Assembly (NCBI RefSeq): GCF_011516645.4
Contig: NZ_CP088285.1
Location: 1,054,001-1,118,000 of the forward strand
Direction of reading: 5' to 3'
DNA from: Bradyrhizobium septentrionale
GTDB taxonomy: Bacteria; Pseudomonadota; Alphaproteobacteria; Rhizobiales; Xanthobacteraceae
Length of the DNA stretch: 64,000 bases
Part shown: one piece after another, positions 42,606 to 51,360 of the stretch
Numbering within the stretch: the first letter of the stretch is position 1
Layout: each line of letters begins with the position of its first letter
Made by a program: the position numbers and the translations under genes
Notes under the pieces: generated by a model
Told to the model about the DNA's origin: nothing
The model's database searches: none
Seen by the model: only the letters and a program-made list of their open reading frames with translations

Positions 42606-44132
42606 ATGAGCAGCAATCTGACCGACGAAGAACTTGCCGCCTTGATGCCCTCCGAACTGTGCCAGTACCCAACGCCGATCCCGACCCAGATCGTTTCCAG
42701 CGACGAGTTCTATCCCGACCCGCAGAACGAACGGCAGCGTGAGGTCGAGGCGCGGCTGCTCGCGATGGCCGACGATCTCGGCGGCAAGCAAGGCCTCGAC
42801 CGCCGCAGATTCTTCCAGACCGCGGCCGGCATGGCCGCCTCCTTTGTCGCGATGAACCAGGTCTACGGGGGGCTGTTCGACGTGACCCCGGCCGAGGCCG
42901 CGACGCCGGCGATGGCGCAGGAGCGCGCCAACGCCCTGAAGGACCAGTTCATCATGGATATGCACACGCATTTCCTGCGCGACGACACCCGCATCATGGG
43001 CTTTGTGGAAATGCGCAAGGCCGTCGGCAAGGCCGGCTTGAACAAAGAGCTCAGCGATCACGAGCAGACCATCGAGGATCTCAAGTTCAACAACTACAAG
43101 AAGGAGATGTTTCTCGATTCCGACACCAAGATCTCACTGATCTCCTCGGCGCCGTCGGATATCGAGCAGGACTGGTTCCTGACCAATGAGCAGATGGCCG
43201 ACGCGCGCAAGAAGATCAACGACGAGGCCGGCTCGCGGCGCGTGTTCTGCCACGCCATCTTCACACCCGGCCAGCCCGGCTGGCTCGACAAGCTCGATGC
43301 CGCATTGGCGCTGAAGCCTGAATCCTGCAAGGGCTACACGATCGGCGACAACACCCACAAGGAGATCAGCCGCTATCCCTGGCGGCTGGACGACGAGAAG
43401 GTCGCCTACAAGGGCTATGAGAAGATGGTGAAGGCAGGCATCAAGAATGTCTGCGTCCACAAGGGCCTGTTCCCGCCCGGGATCGAGAAGCAATATCCGA
43501 ACCTGCGCGGCTTTGCCGACGTCGCCGATGTCGGCCAGGCCGCCAAGGACTGGCCGCAGCTCAACTTCGTGATCTATCACTCGGCCTATCGCCATGTCGG
43601 CGGCGATCCGAGGGTCGCGCTCGCCGAATTCGAGCGCACCGGCCGGATCGCCTGGACCAGCGATCTCGCCGACATCCCGGCGCAGTATGGCGTCAGCAAT
43701 GTCTATGGCGATGTCGGGCAATTGTTCGCGACCACCCTGGTCGCCGAGCCCAATGTCTGCGCCGCGCTGATGGGCACGCTGATCAAGGGCCTCGGCGTCG
43801 ATCATATCTGCTGGGGCACCGATGCGCTGTGGACCGGCGCGCCGCAATGGCAGATCGAGGGCCTGCGGCGGCTGGAAATCCCCGAAGTGATGCAGAAGAA
43901 GTTCGGCTACGCGCCGCTCGGGCCCGCCGACGGACCGGTGAAGACCGCGATCTTCGGCGACAACAATGCGCGGCTCTACAACGTCCAGCCGAAGCGCGCG
44001 ATGCTCGAGCTGAAAGGCGATCGCTTCGCGATGATGAAGGCGCAGTATGAGAAGGCAGGCGCCGAGCCGTCGAACACGCGCTACGGCTACGTGGTGCCGA
44101 ACGGGGTGATCGATCACCGGGTGTTTGCATAA
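42606..44132 (+). CDS. Tat-exported amidohydrolase-family protein with a long leader
   Basis: This 508-residue metal-dependent hydrolase belongs to the amidohydrolase_2 type. The first 60 residues are polar (SSNLTDEELAALMPSELCQY onwards), and only then comes a Tat-like signal, LDRRRFFQTAAGMAASFVAM. The catalytic part begins at FIMDMHTHFLRDD (metal-binding HTH), with further conserved His in VCVHKGLF and VIYHSAYRH, and the Asp in ICWGTDALW. The start at 42606 has GGGAGC upstream. The long N-region ahead of the twin arginines is unusual, although the protein is otherwise typical. It is divergent from the exported alpha/beta hydrolase. Confidence 0.88.
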   Translation: MSSNLTDEELAALMPSELCQYPTPIPTQIVSSDEFYPDPQNERQREVEARLLAMADDLGGKQGLDRRRFFQTAAGMAASFVAMNQVYGGLFDVTPAEAATPAMAQERANALKDQFIMDMHTHFLRDDTRIMGFVEMRKAVGKAGLNKELSDHEQTIEDLKFNNYKKEMFLDSDTKISLISSAPSDIEQDWFLTNEQMADARKKINDEAGSRRVFCHAIFTPGQPGWLDKLDAALALKPESCKGYTIGDNTHKEISRYPWRLDDEKVAYKGYEKMVKAGIKNVCVHKGLFPPGIEKQYPNLRGFADVADVGQAAKDWPQLNFVIYHSAYRHVGGDPRVALAEFERTGRIAWTSDLADIPAQYGVSNVYGDVGQLFATTLVAEPNVCAALMGTLIKGLGVDHICWGTDALWTGAPQWQIEGLRRLEIPEVMQKKFGYAPLGPADGPVKTAIFGDNNARLYNVQPKRAMLELKGDRFAMMKAQYEKAGAEPSNTRYGYVVPNGVIDHRVFA

Positions 44133-44140
44133 CTCCGGAT

Positions 44141-44245
44141 CGTCATTCCGGGGCGACGCGTAGCGTCGAGCCCGGAATCCATTTGGCCGCATATCCCGTG
44201 GTGGGATGGATTCCGGGCTCTCGCTTCGCGAACCCCGGAATGACT
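44141..44245. repeat. Palindromic repeat, GTCATTCCGGGG family, copy 3
   Basis: It opens with CGTCATTCCGGGGCGACGCG and closes with CGCGAACCCCGGAATGAC, with GGAATCC / GGATTCC inside. It fills the gap between two convergent genes (amidohydrolase and enoyl-CoA hydratase). Confidence 0.82.
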
Positions 44246-44248
44246 GCG

Positions 44249-44986
44249 TCACTTCCCCGTAAACCTCGGCTTGCGCTTCTCTGCGAAGGCCTTGACGCCT
44301 TCCTTGAGATCTTCGCTGTCTCTGACTTCATCGAGCAGCCGCCGCGCGTCGGCAACGGTTTCGAGGGGGCCCTTCGGCATGGCCTCGCGCGCCAGCTTCT
44401 TCAGCGCGCGGACCACCAGCGGTGCGTTGCCGGCAATTTTTGCGGCCATCTCCTGCGCCATCACGACGTGCTGACCTTTCGGCGCGACCTTGTTGACGAA
44501 GCCGATCTGGAAGGCGCGCTCCGCCGACATTTCCTCGCCGACCAGCAGAAATTCCATCGCGATCTTATGCGGCATCCGTGCCATCACCGACGACACGCCA
44601 CCCGCGGTGGTGCCGATCTTTCCCTCGGGATAGATGAAACGTGTCGTCTCCGACGCCACGCACAGGTCGGCCATCTGGACCAGCACGAAGGCGCCACCCA
44701 CGACCCAGCCCGACGTCGCCGCGATCACGGGCTTGTCCAGTTCGACACCAAGGCCAGGCACGGCGTGCCACATGTTGGCGGGGAGATCACCGACATCGGC
44801 GCCGACAGAGAAATACCTCTCCTCGGACGAAGCCAGCACCGCGACACGATCGCCGCTGTCGCGAAAGCGCAGCCACGCATCGCGCAACTCCGTACACAAC
44901 GCGTCGTTGAGCGCGTTGTGCTTATCGCTGCGCGCCATCGTGATGGTCGCGACATGGTCCGCGCTCTCGTAGCGAACGAGCGTCAT
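44249..44986 (-). CDS. Enoyl-CoA hydratase/isomerase family protein
   Basis: This 245-residue crotonase-fold protein has the N-terminal ATITMARSDKHNALND and the oxyanion segment FSVGADVGDL. The two Glu positions of the hydratase active site appear to be kept, in YPEGKIGTTAGG and AMEFLLVGEEM. The C-terminal KAFAEKRKPRFTGK is typical. It hydrates or isomerises an acyl-CoA; the exact substrate is unknown. A simple repeat separates it from the amidohydrolase. Upstream on the same strand is the cupin gene. Confidence 0.9.
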   Translation of the reverse strand: MTLVRYESADHVATITMARSDKHNALNDALCTELRDAWLRFRDSGDRVAVLASSEERYFSVGADVGDLPANMWHAVPGLGVELDKPVIAATSGWVVGGAFVLVQMADLCVASETTRFIYPEGKIGTTAGGVSSVMARMPHKIAMEFLLVGEEMSAERAFQIGFVNKVAPKGQHVVMAQEMAAKIAGNAPLVVRALKKLAREAMPKGPLETVADARRLLDEVRDSEDLKEGVKAFAEKRKPRFTGK

Positions 44987-45040
44987 GCTGGCCTCCCGGA
45001 TGTTGTTTTTATTGTCTTGCGCCGCGGCCGTGCCGCGCCG

Positions 45041-45577
45041 TTATTTCTTCTCGTCGGGATGCCGGTGCACCGGATCGACCCACAGCACCGTCTCCGGCTT
45101 CTCGATCGGCTCGATGTCGAGATTGATCGCGACCGCCTCGCCGTCGGAGCGCACCAACACGCATTCCAGCACCTCGTCGCGGCTGGCGTTGATCTCCTGA
45201 TGCGGCACGTAGGGCGGCACGAAGATGAAATCGCCGGGACCGGCTTCGGCGGTGAACTGCAGCTTCTCGCCCCAGCGCATCCGCGCCTTGCCCTTCACGA
45301 CATAGATGATGCTTTCGAGATGGCCGTGATGATGCGCGCCGGTCTTGGCGTCCGGCTTGATGCTGACGGTGCCTGCCCACAGTTTCTGGGCGCCGACGCG
45401 GGCGAAATTGATCGCGGCCTTGCGGTCCATGCCGGCGGTCGACGGCACATTCGGATCGAGCTGATTGCCGGGAATGACGCGGACGCCGTCGTGCTTCCAG
45501 CGCTCGTCGTCGTGATGGTGATGATCGTGATCATGGGTGTGATCTTGGGAATGGGTGTGATCGTGGGAACCGCTCAT
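45041..45577 (-). CDS. Cupin-domain protein with a His/Asp-rich N-terminus
   Basis: This 178-residue single cupin has ligands in GAHHHGHLESIIYV (two or three His and a Glu) and in FVPPYVPHQEINA (His). Before it, residues 5-24 are almost pure His, Asp, Thr and Gln, with at least ten His in about 20 residues. Such tails bind metal ions. The protein is probably cytoplasmic, since no signal is visible. The cupin may be an oxygenase, isomerase or binding protein. The N-terminal tail could load or buffer nickel, zinc or copper, but this is inference. Confidence 0.87.
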   Translation of the reverse strand: MSGSHDHTHSQDHTHDHDHHHHDDERWKHDGVRVIPGNQLDPNVPSTAGMDRKAAINFARVGAQKLWAGTVSIKPDAKTGAHHHGHLESIIYVVKGKARMRWGEKLQFTAEAGPGDFIFVPPYVPHQEINASRDEVLECVLVRSDGEAVAINLDIEPIEKPETVLWVDPVHRHPDEKK

Positions 45578-45691
45578 CGTTCTTGCTTTCGTTGGTCAAG
45601 TTCGTGCAGGGAACGCTACCGAAAAGCGCTGGCGCAGGCGAGCGGAAAATCGGAACGTTCCGGCGCGGCCGGGCGTGGCCCTTGCGAAGCT

Positions 45692-46699
45692 TCAGCCGCG
45701 CGGGCGCGGATGTGCCAGCACGTCCGGATGTGCGAGCACATCCGGATTGACCACATCGGTCGGCGTACCGGCGGCATAGGCCAATATCTGATCGAAGATA
45801 TCGGTGAACTGGATCTGGTATTCGTCGCGCGAGACGTAGCCGAGATGCGGCGTGCAGACCACGTTGTCCATGTTGAGCAGCGGGTCGGCGGTGTCACGCA
45901 GCGGCTCCTTTTCGTAAACATCGATCGCGGCCATGCCGGGCCGGCCGGCGCGCAGCGCATCGACCAGCGCGCCGGGCGCGATCAGCGGCGCGCGGCTGGT
46001 GTTGACGATCAGAGCGGTCTCCTTCATCCGCGCGAGGTCTTCCGCCTTGACGATGCCGCGCGTCGCGTCGACCAGCCGCATATGCAGCGACAGCACGTCG
46101 CAGCGGGCAAAGAAATCCGCCTTGCTGGCTGCGGTGTCGTAACCGTCGGCGCGCGCCATGGCCATCGCCGGCTCGCGCGCCCAGACCAGCACGTTCATGC
46201 CGAACGCCCTGCCATAGCCCGCGACCACGGCACCGATGCGGCCGTAGCCGTAGATGCCGAGCGTCTTGCCGCGCAGCGTATGGCCGACGCCGATCTGCCA
46301 TTTGCCCGCCTTCAGCGCCGCCATCTGCTGCGGGATCGCACGCATCGCGGCGAGGATCAGGCCCCAGGTGAACTCGGCGGTGGCGTAGGACGGCGTGTCG
46401 GCATGCTGGCCCGACGACACGATGATGCCGAGCCGCGTGCAGGTGTCGATATCGATATGCGGATAGACGCTGCGCTGGCTGATCAGCTTCAGCTTCGGCA
46501 GCCGCTCGAGCAGCGGCGTGCGGATCTGGGTGCGTTCGCGGATCAGGACCAGCACGTCGGTGTCGCGCAGCCGTTCGGCGAGCGCATCGACGTCCTGGAC
46601 GTGATCGTTCCAGATCGTGACGTCGTAGCCGTCGAGCTTGCGGAAGCAATCGAGGGTGCGCAGCGTGTCGAAATAATCGTCGAGGATCGAAATCTTCAT
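45692..46699 (-). CDS. D-isomer-specific 2-hydroxyacid dehydrogenase
   Basis: This 335-residue dehydrogenase has the NAD motif [17 protein letters not shown] near residue 148. The catalytic Arg is in NTSRAPLI, Glu in [11 protein letters not shown], and His in [11 protein letters not shown]. It would reduce a 2-keto acid with NADH or NADPH; relatives include phosphoglycerate, hydroxypyruvate and glyoxylate reductases. The last residues contain the tandem duplication [13 protein letters not shown], unusual at the C-terminus. It lies 42 bp downstream of the FKBP gene on the same strand. Confidence 0.9.
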   Translation of the reverse strand: MKISILDDYFDTLRTLDCFRKLDGYDVTIWNDHVQDVDALAERLRDTDVLVLIRERTQIRTPLLERLPKLKLISQRSVYPHIDIDTCTRLGIIVSSGQHADTPSYATAEFTWGLILAAMRAIPQQMAALKAGKWQIGVGHTLRGKTLGIYGYGRIGAVVAGYGRAFGMNVLVWAREPAMAMARADGYDTAASKADFFARCDVLSLHMRLVDATRGIVKAEDLARMKETALIVNTSRAPLIAPGALVDALRAGRPGMAAIDVYEKEPLRDTADPLLNMDNVVCTPHLGYVSRDEYQIQFTDIFDQILAYAAGTPTDVVNPDVLAHPDVLAHPRPRG

Positions 46700-46742
46700 C
46701 GCTGCGCCCTCTGTTGTTGTGGGCTGGTTACGTCACGCCCAA

Positions 46743-47201
46743 TTATTTCACGCCAAGCAGCTCGACGTCGAACATCAGCGTCGCATTCGGCGGGATCACG
46801 CCGCCGGCGCCGCGCGCGCCATAGCCGAGATCAGGCGGGATGATCAGCGTGCGCTTGCCGCCGACCTTCATGGTGGCGACGCCCTCGTCCCAGCCCTTGA
46901 TCACATGACCCTGGCCGATCGGAAACTCGAACGGCTCGTTGCGGTCGACCGAGGAGTCGAATTTCTTGCCCTTCTGGCCGTTCTCGTAGAGCCAGCCGGT
47001 ATAGTGCATGACGCAGGTCTGGCCGGGCTTCGGCGAGGCGCCGGTGCCGACCTTGCTGTCGATGATCTGGAGGCCTGAGGCTGTGGTCATGGGCTTTCCT
47101 GCGGTTTGAGCCGTTGCCGTCCCGCTGACAACGGACGTGGAGACTGCCGCCGCAAGTCCGGCGAACGCAGTCTTGATGATCGTGCGTCGGGAAGATCGCA
47201 T
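46743..47201 (-). CDS. FKBP-type peptidyl-prolyl isomerase with a Tat signal
   Basis: This 152-residue FK506-binding-type isomerase speeds cis/trans turnover of X-Pro bonds. The catalytic FKBP domain is complete, with [36 protein letters not shown] and IPPDLGYG. The start has a twin-arginine signal ([12 protein letters not shown], then [16 protein letters not shown]), so it should be exported folded to the periplasm. GAGAGG lies before ATG 47201. It precedes the dehydrogenase gene by about 40 bp on the same strand. Confidence 0.92.
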   Translation of the reverse strand: MRSSRRTIIKTAFAGLAAAVSTSVVSGTATAQTAGKPMTTASGLQIIDSKVGTGASPKPGQTCVMHYTGWLYENGQKGKKFDSSVDRNEPFEFPIGQGHVIKGWDEGVATMKVGGKRTLIIPPDLGYGARGAGGVIPPNATLMFDVELLGVK

Positions 47202-47253
47202 CTTGCACCTCTCGTGAAGAACGGCCGTCTCTAGCCCAGCGCAGGGCAATTCC

Positions 47254-48474
47254 CTAGCCATTTTTCAGTGAACCGGCTATGCCGCCATCGCGGTCCAGCG
47301 CGAAATCGTCAAGCAATGGCGAGGTGCCGCCCGCGACGAGATCGCCGATCAATTGCGCGGCCAGATAACTGAAGGTGATGCCGTTGCCGCCATAGCCATA
47401 CGCGGCATAGACGCCCTTCGCGCCGGGCACCGGACCGATCAGCGGCAGGCCGTCGCTGGTGGTGTCGAACGTCCCGGCCCAGCGATATTCGATCTCCGTT
47501 GCCGCGAACGGCCAGAGCGCGGCGAGACGTTGCGCGAGCCGCCGCGACTTCTCCGGGATCAGGCGGTCGCGCGCATCGGGCGCGATGATGTCCTCACTGT
47601 CCTCGCCACCGATGATGATGCGCCCCGCCGGCGTCGTGCGTGCGTAGAGGTAATCCCTGGCGTTCTCCCAGATCAGCGCGCCGTCCTTCCAGATGTTCTG
47701 CGGTTGCGGCGTCGTTGCAATCGCCCAGCTCGAGGACACGGCCTGGACCTTCGACCGAACGATATCCGGCATCGCGTAGCCAGTCGCCAGCACGACGGCC
47801 CTCGCTGCAATTTCGTGGCCATCCTCGAATCCCACCGTGACTGCGGCACCTGCCGGATCGAATACCACGGCCTCGGCATCGAACTGCCGCGCACCGCGCG
47901 TGACCGCGAGGTGGAGCAGACCGCGGGCCAGCTGGAGCGGATCGGCATCCGCCGCGCCAGGCGAGACGATCGCGCCGGCGCGCGCCATTCCGTAGTTCTC
48001 GAGCAGTTGTCCATGATCGAGGAAGTCGCCGGGCAGGCCAGCGCGGCGGCGGAGCCGATGCTCATGGAGCAGTTCGGCTACAGAGCTGCCGGCGGCCAGA
48101 TAGAGCGAGCGCTTCTTTCTGATCTCTCCCGGCAGCTTGTGGTCACGAACCAGCGAGATCAAGCCGGTCACGGCATCGAGACTTGCCCGATAGGCGCGCG
48201 CAGCCCGATCGAAGCCGTACATCGCCGTCAGCTCGACAAGCGGACGGTCGATCTCCCACAACAGCATCGAGGTGCTGGCTGCAGTGCTGCCGCGGCCGGG
48301 GTGCTCACGGTCGACAATGACGACGTCGAGCCCCTGACGGGTCAGGCGCTCGGCGACCAGCGAGCCGGTGATGCCGCCGCCGACGACAAGCGCATCGCAA
48401 GCGAGATTCTCCGATAGCGCGGGACGCGGCGGTGGCGTTGCGGCGACAAACCACGGCGAGACGCCACCGCGCAA
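47254..48474 (-). CDS. FAD-dependent oxidoreductase, DadA/glycine-oxidase type
   Basis: This 406-residue flavoprotein has the Rossmann motif [16 protein letters not shown] near residue 30, followed by a [17 protein letters not shown] helix. The C-terminal second half has [19 protein letters not shown] and [14 protein letters not shown]. It would oxidise an amine or amino acid (or similar) with FAD. No ATG or GTG precedes the fold; a TTG at 48474 is the nearest usable start and lacks a clear ribosome-binding site. Longer in-frame starts cannot be excluded, so this 5' end is uncertain. Confidence 0.85.
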   Translation of the reverse strand: MRGGVSPWFVAATPPPRPALSENLACDALVVGGGITGSLVAERLTRQGLDVVIVDREHPGRGSTAASTSMLLWEIDRPLVELTAMYGFDRAARAYRASLDAVTGLISLVRDHKLPGEIRKKRSLYLAAGSSVAELLHEHRLRRRAGLPGDFLDHGQLLENYGMARAGAIVSPGAADADPLQLARGLLHLAVTRGARQFDAEAVVFDPAGAAVTVGFEDGHEIAARAVVLATGYAMPDIVRSKVQAVSSSWAIATTPQPQNIWKDGALIWENARDYLYARTTPAGRIIIGGEDSEDIIAPDARDRLIPEKSRRLAQRLAALWPFAATEIEYRWAGTFDTTSDGLPLIGPVPGAKGVYAAYGYGGNGITFSYLAAQLIGDLVAGGTSPLLDDFALDRDGGIAGSLKNG

Positions 48475-48598
48475 ATCGGCCTGGTCGGTATCATCTGAAT
48501 CGAGGGAACGGATGACGGGCCTCGCGGGGAAGGGCTTCCAGCACCAACCCCCGCGACAATACCTTGTTCCACCGGTCCGGCCTCGCCGGCCGCGACAA

Positions 48599-50185
48599 TC
48601 AGTAGCCGAGCGCGCAGCCGTCCTTGCGCGGATCGGAGCCGCCGGTCAGCGTGCCCTTGTCCCAATCGATCCAGATCCCCTGGCCACCGCCGAGCGGCGC
48701 GACCACGCTGGTGGTCTTGTGGCCGATCTTCTTCAGGCCTTCGACGATCTCCGCCGGTACGCTATCCTCGAGCTGGTAGACGCCCTCGTAATGCAGGCCG
48801 CGCGGCATGTCGATCGCCTCCTGCACGTCACAGCCATAGTCGAGCATGTTGGTCAGCACATGGGTCTGGCCGACCGGCTGATACTGGCCGCCCATCACGC
48901 CGAACGGCATCACGGCACGGCCGTTCTTGGTTGCCAGCGCCGGGATGATGGTGTGCAGCGGACGCTTGCCCGGCGCGATGCAATTCGGATGGCCGGGCTG
49001 GATGCGGAAGCCGCCGGCGCGGTTCTGCAGCAGGACGCCGGTCTTGTTGGAGACGATCGCCGAGCCGAACGAATGCGCGATCGAGTTGATGAACGAGCAG
49101 ACGTTGCGGTCCTTGTCGACCACCGTGATGTAGACGGTCGACGGATTCATCGGCGGCGCAACGTTGGGCAGATCGAGCAAGCCATCCATCCGGATGTTCC
49201 TGATGTGCTCGTCGGCGAACTCCCTGGAGAGGATGCCGGCGACGTCGACATGCGCGTGCTGGGGATCGCCGATATACTGCTCGCGCATCATGTAGGCGAT
49301 GCGGGCGGCTTCGGCCTCGAGGTGGAAGCGCTCGATGCTGAGCGGCTTGAACCTGGTCAGGTCGAAGCGCGACAGGATGTTGAGCATGACCAGCATGGTG
49401 ATGCCCGGTCCGTTCGGCGGGCACTGCCAGACGTCGTGGCCCTTGTACATCGTGCCGATCGGCGAGGTCGCCTCGGTCGAATGCGCGGCAAAGTCCTCGA
49501 GCGTATGCAGGCCGCCGATGCCGCGCAGCGTGTCGACCATGTCGGCGGCGATCTCGCCGCTATAGAAGGCGTCGCGGCCCTTTTGCGCGATCGCGCGCAG
49601 CGTCTTGCCGAGCTCGGGCTGGCGGATCACGTCGCCGGCGACCGCAGGCCTGCCGTGCGGCAGCAGATAGCGCTCGGTATTGGTGCCGTTCTTCAGCTTC
49701 TCAAAACCGTTCTTCCAGTCGAAGGCGATGCGCGGCGCGACCACATAGCCCTCTTCGGCGGCCTTGATCGCGGGCTGCAGCAGCCGGTCGAAGCCGAACT
49801 TGCCGTGATCCCTGAGGATGACGTCCCAGGCGTCGATTGCGCCGGGAATGCTGACGGCATGCGCCGAGGTCAGCGGCACCGAATGGATGTTGCGTTCGAG
49901 GTACCAGTCGGCGGTGGCCGCCATCGGCGCCCGGCCGCTGCCATTATAGGCCGTGATCTTGCCCTCGCCCTTCGGCTGGATCAGCGCAAAGCAGTCGCCG
50001 CCGATGCCGGTCGATTGCGGCTCGATGACGCCGAGCAGCGCGCAGGCCGCGACCGCCGCATCGGCAGCCGTACCGCCCTCGCGCATCACCTCGATCGCCA
50101 CGAGCGCCGCCTCCGGATGCGAGGTCGCGACCATCGCGTTCTGGGCGTGGACCGTGGAACGGCCGGCGAAATGGAAATTCCTCAT
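48599..50185 (-). CDS. Gamma-glutamyltransferase family protein
   Basis: This 528-residue N-terminal-nucleophile hydrolase resembles the cytoplasmic, YwrD-like subgroup, as no signal peptide is seen. The proenzyme region starts ATSHPEAALVAIEVMREGGT and has EPQSTGIGGDCFAL. The autoprocessing Thr lies in NPSTVYITVVD, giving a large subunit of about 350 residues and a small one after it. SALVPHG-like residues (GRPAVAGDV) line the donor site. It would cleave or transfer gamma-glutamyl groups. The next gene in the same direction is the FAD oxidoreductase, 124 bp away. Confidence 0.9.
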   Translation of the reverse strand: MRNFHFAGRSTVHAQNAMVATSHPEAALVAIEVMREGGTAADAAVAACALLGVIEPQSTGIGGDCFALIQPKGEGKITAYNGSGRAPMAATADWYLERNIHSVPLTSAHAVSIPGAIDAWDVILRDHGKFGFDRLLQPAIKAAEEGYVVAPRIAFDWKNGFEKLKNGTNTERYLLPHGRPAVAGDVIRQPELGKTLRAIAQKGRDAFYSGEIAADMVDTLRGIGGLHTLEDFAAHSTEATSPIGTMYKGHDVWQCPPNGPGITMLVMLNILSRFDLTRFKPLSIERFHLEAEAARIAYMMREQYIGDPQHAHVDVAGILSREFADEHIRNIRMDGLLDLPNVAPPMNPSTVYITVVDKDRNVCSFINSIAHSFGSAIVSNKTGVLLQNRAGGFRIQPGHPNCIAPGKRPLHTIIPALATKNGRAVMPFGVMGGQYQPVGQTHVLTNMLDYGCDVQEAIDMPRGLHYEGVYQLEDSVPAEIVEGLKKIGHKTTSVVAPLGGGQGIWIDWDKGTLTGGSDPRKDGCALGY

Positions 50186-50368
50186 GAGGGGGAGCTCGCT
50201 TGATCGTGATGTTCTGGTGCTGCTGCGGCAGATGGATGCCAAGGGGATGCCAAGTACATGGCACATTCATCCCCGGCAGGGCAATGCCTGGCATGCCAGA
50301 GGAATTATCCCGATAACGCATGGCTTTGCGGGGTTTCGCGGACCTGGCCGGCCTGATAAACCCCGGCC

Positions 50369-51121
50369 ATGCCGTTCAAGGTCGCCGCCTTCTACCAGTT
50401 CGCCGCGCTGCCCGATTTCCGCGCACTGCGCGAGCCGTTGCGCGCGCTCTGCGCGGGGCTCGACCTCAAGGGCAGCGTGCTGCTCGCCCATGAGGGCATC
50501 AACGGCACCATTGCCGGCACCGGCGACGGCATCGATGCCTTCGTCGCGGAGCTCGGGCACGGGCCGCTGTTCGGCGGCCGCCTCGTCAATCTCGAGCTGA
50601 AATACTCCGAAGCCGCGCAGATGCCGTTCCAGCGGCTCAAGGTCCGGCTGAAGAAGGAGATCGTGACGCTCGGCGACACCACGGTCGATCCGACGCGCCA
50701 GGTCGGCACCTATGTCGACGCCGCCGACTGGAATGCGCTGATCGCCTCGCCTGACATGCTGGTGCTCGACACCCGCAACGCGTTCGAGGTCGCGATGGGC
50801 AGCTTCGAAGGCGCGGTGGATCCCAGGATCGCGAGCTTCGGTCAGTTCAAGGAATTTGCCGCCCGTCATCTCGATCCCGCGAAGCACCGCAGGATTGCGA
50901 TGTTCTGCACCGGCGGCATCCGCTGCGAGAAGGCCAGCGCCTATCTGCTCGCGCAAGGGTTTGCCGAGGTCTATCACCTCAAGGGCGGCATCCTGAAGTA
51001 TCTCGAGGAAACTCCGCAGCAGGACAGCCGCTGGCGCGGCGACTGTTTTGTGTTCGACGAGCGCGTCGCGCTCGGCCACGGCCTGCGCGAGCGCGAACAC
51101 GCGGGTGCCGTCGATGAATGA
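50369..51121 (+). CDS. trhO: Oxygen-dependent tRNA uridine(34) hydroxylase TrhO (YceA family)
   Basis: This rhodanese-related protein of 250 residues forms 5-hydroxyuridine at position 34 of some tRNAs using oxygen. The N-terminal domain has [14 protein letters not shown] and [13 protein letters not shown]. The C-terminal rhodanese domain ends with the catalytic-Cys motif [15 protein letters not shown], then [14 protein letters not shown]. The length is shorter than E. coli YceA and close to the alphaproteobacterial form. Its stop overlaps the slyX start by eight bases. ATG 50369 has no strong ribosome-binding site. Confidence 0.9.
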   Translation: MPFKVAAFYQFAALPDFRALREPLRALCAGLDLKGSVLLAHEGINGTIAGTGDGIDAFVAELGHGPLFGGRLVNLELKYSEAAQMPFQRLKVRLKKEIVTLGDTTVDPTRQVGTYVDAADWNALIASPDMLVLDTRNAFEVAMGSFEGAVDPRIASFGQFKEFAARHLDPAKHRRIAMFCTGGIRCEKASAYLLAQGFAEVYHLKGGILKYLEETPQQDSRWRGDCFVFDERVALGHGLREREHAGAVDE

Positions 51122-51329
51122 TGCTGCACGGCTGAGCGAACGGGTCGATGCGCTGGAGGTCCGCCTGACCTACCAGGACGAAGCCATCGAGACGCTGAAC
51201 CAGACCATCACGGCGCAGTGGAAGCAGATCGACGCGCTGACGCGCCAGGTCGCCGAGTTGCGCGACCGGCTTCAGGAGGCCGAACGCCAGGCGCCAGGCC
51301 CCGCCAACGAGCGCCCACCGCACTATTGA
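51114..51329 (+). CDS. slyX: SlyX family protein
   Basis: This 71-residue protein is nearly all one coiled coil ([20 protein letters not shown], then [19 protein letters not shown]) with a Pro-rich C-terminus ending PPHY, the SlyX signature. Function is unknown. It overlaps the end of trhO by eight bases, which indicates coupled translation. GC-rich hairpin sequence follows. Confidence 0.9.
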   Translation: MNDAARLSERVDALEVRLTYQDEAIETLNQTITAQWKQIDALTRQVAELRDRLQEAERQAPGPANERPPHY

Positions 51330-51334
51330 CCGAT

Positions 51335-51353
51335 GCCGCCGCAATGCGGCGGC
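51335..51353. terminator. GC-rich hairpin between slyX and the LysR gene
   Basis: GCCGCCGC, loop AAT and GCGGCGGC form an eight-bp stem in the 31-bp space between two convergent genes. No T-run follows, so it may need Rho or act mainly as a stability element. Confidence 0.45.
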
Positions 51354-51360
51354 GGGCGGA

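Noticed and set aside
44183..46843. Long plus-strand open frame (about 886 codons) opposite enoyl-CoA hydratase, cupin and dehydrogenase genes
   Set aside because: It runs antisense across three well-supported genes, and its Arg/His/Asp-rich composition is typical of a shadow frame.
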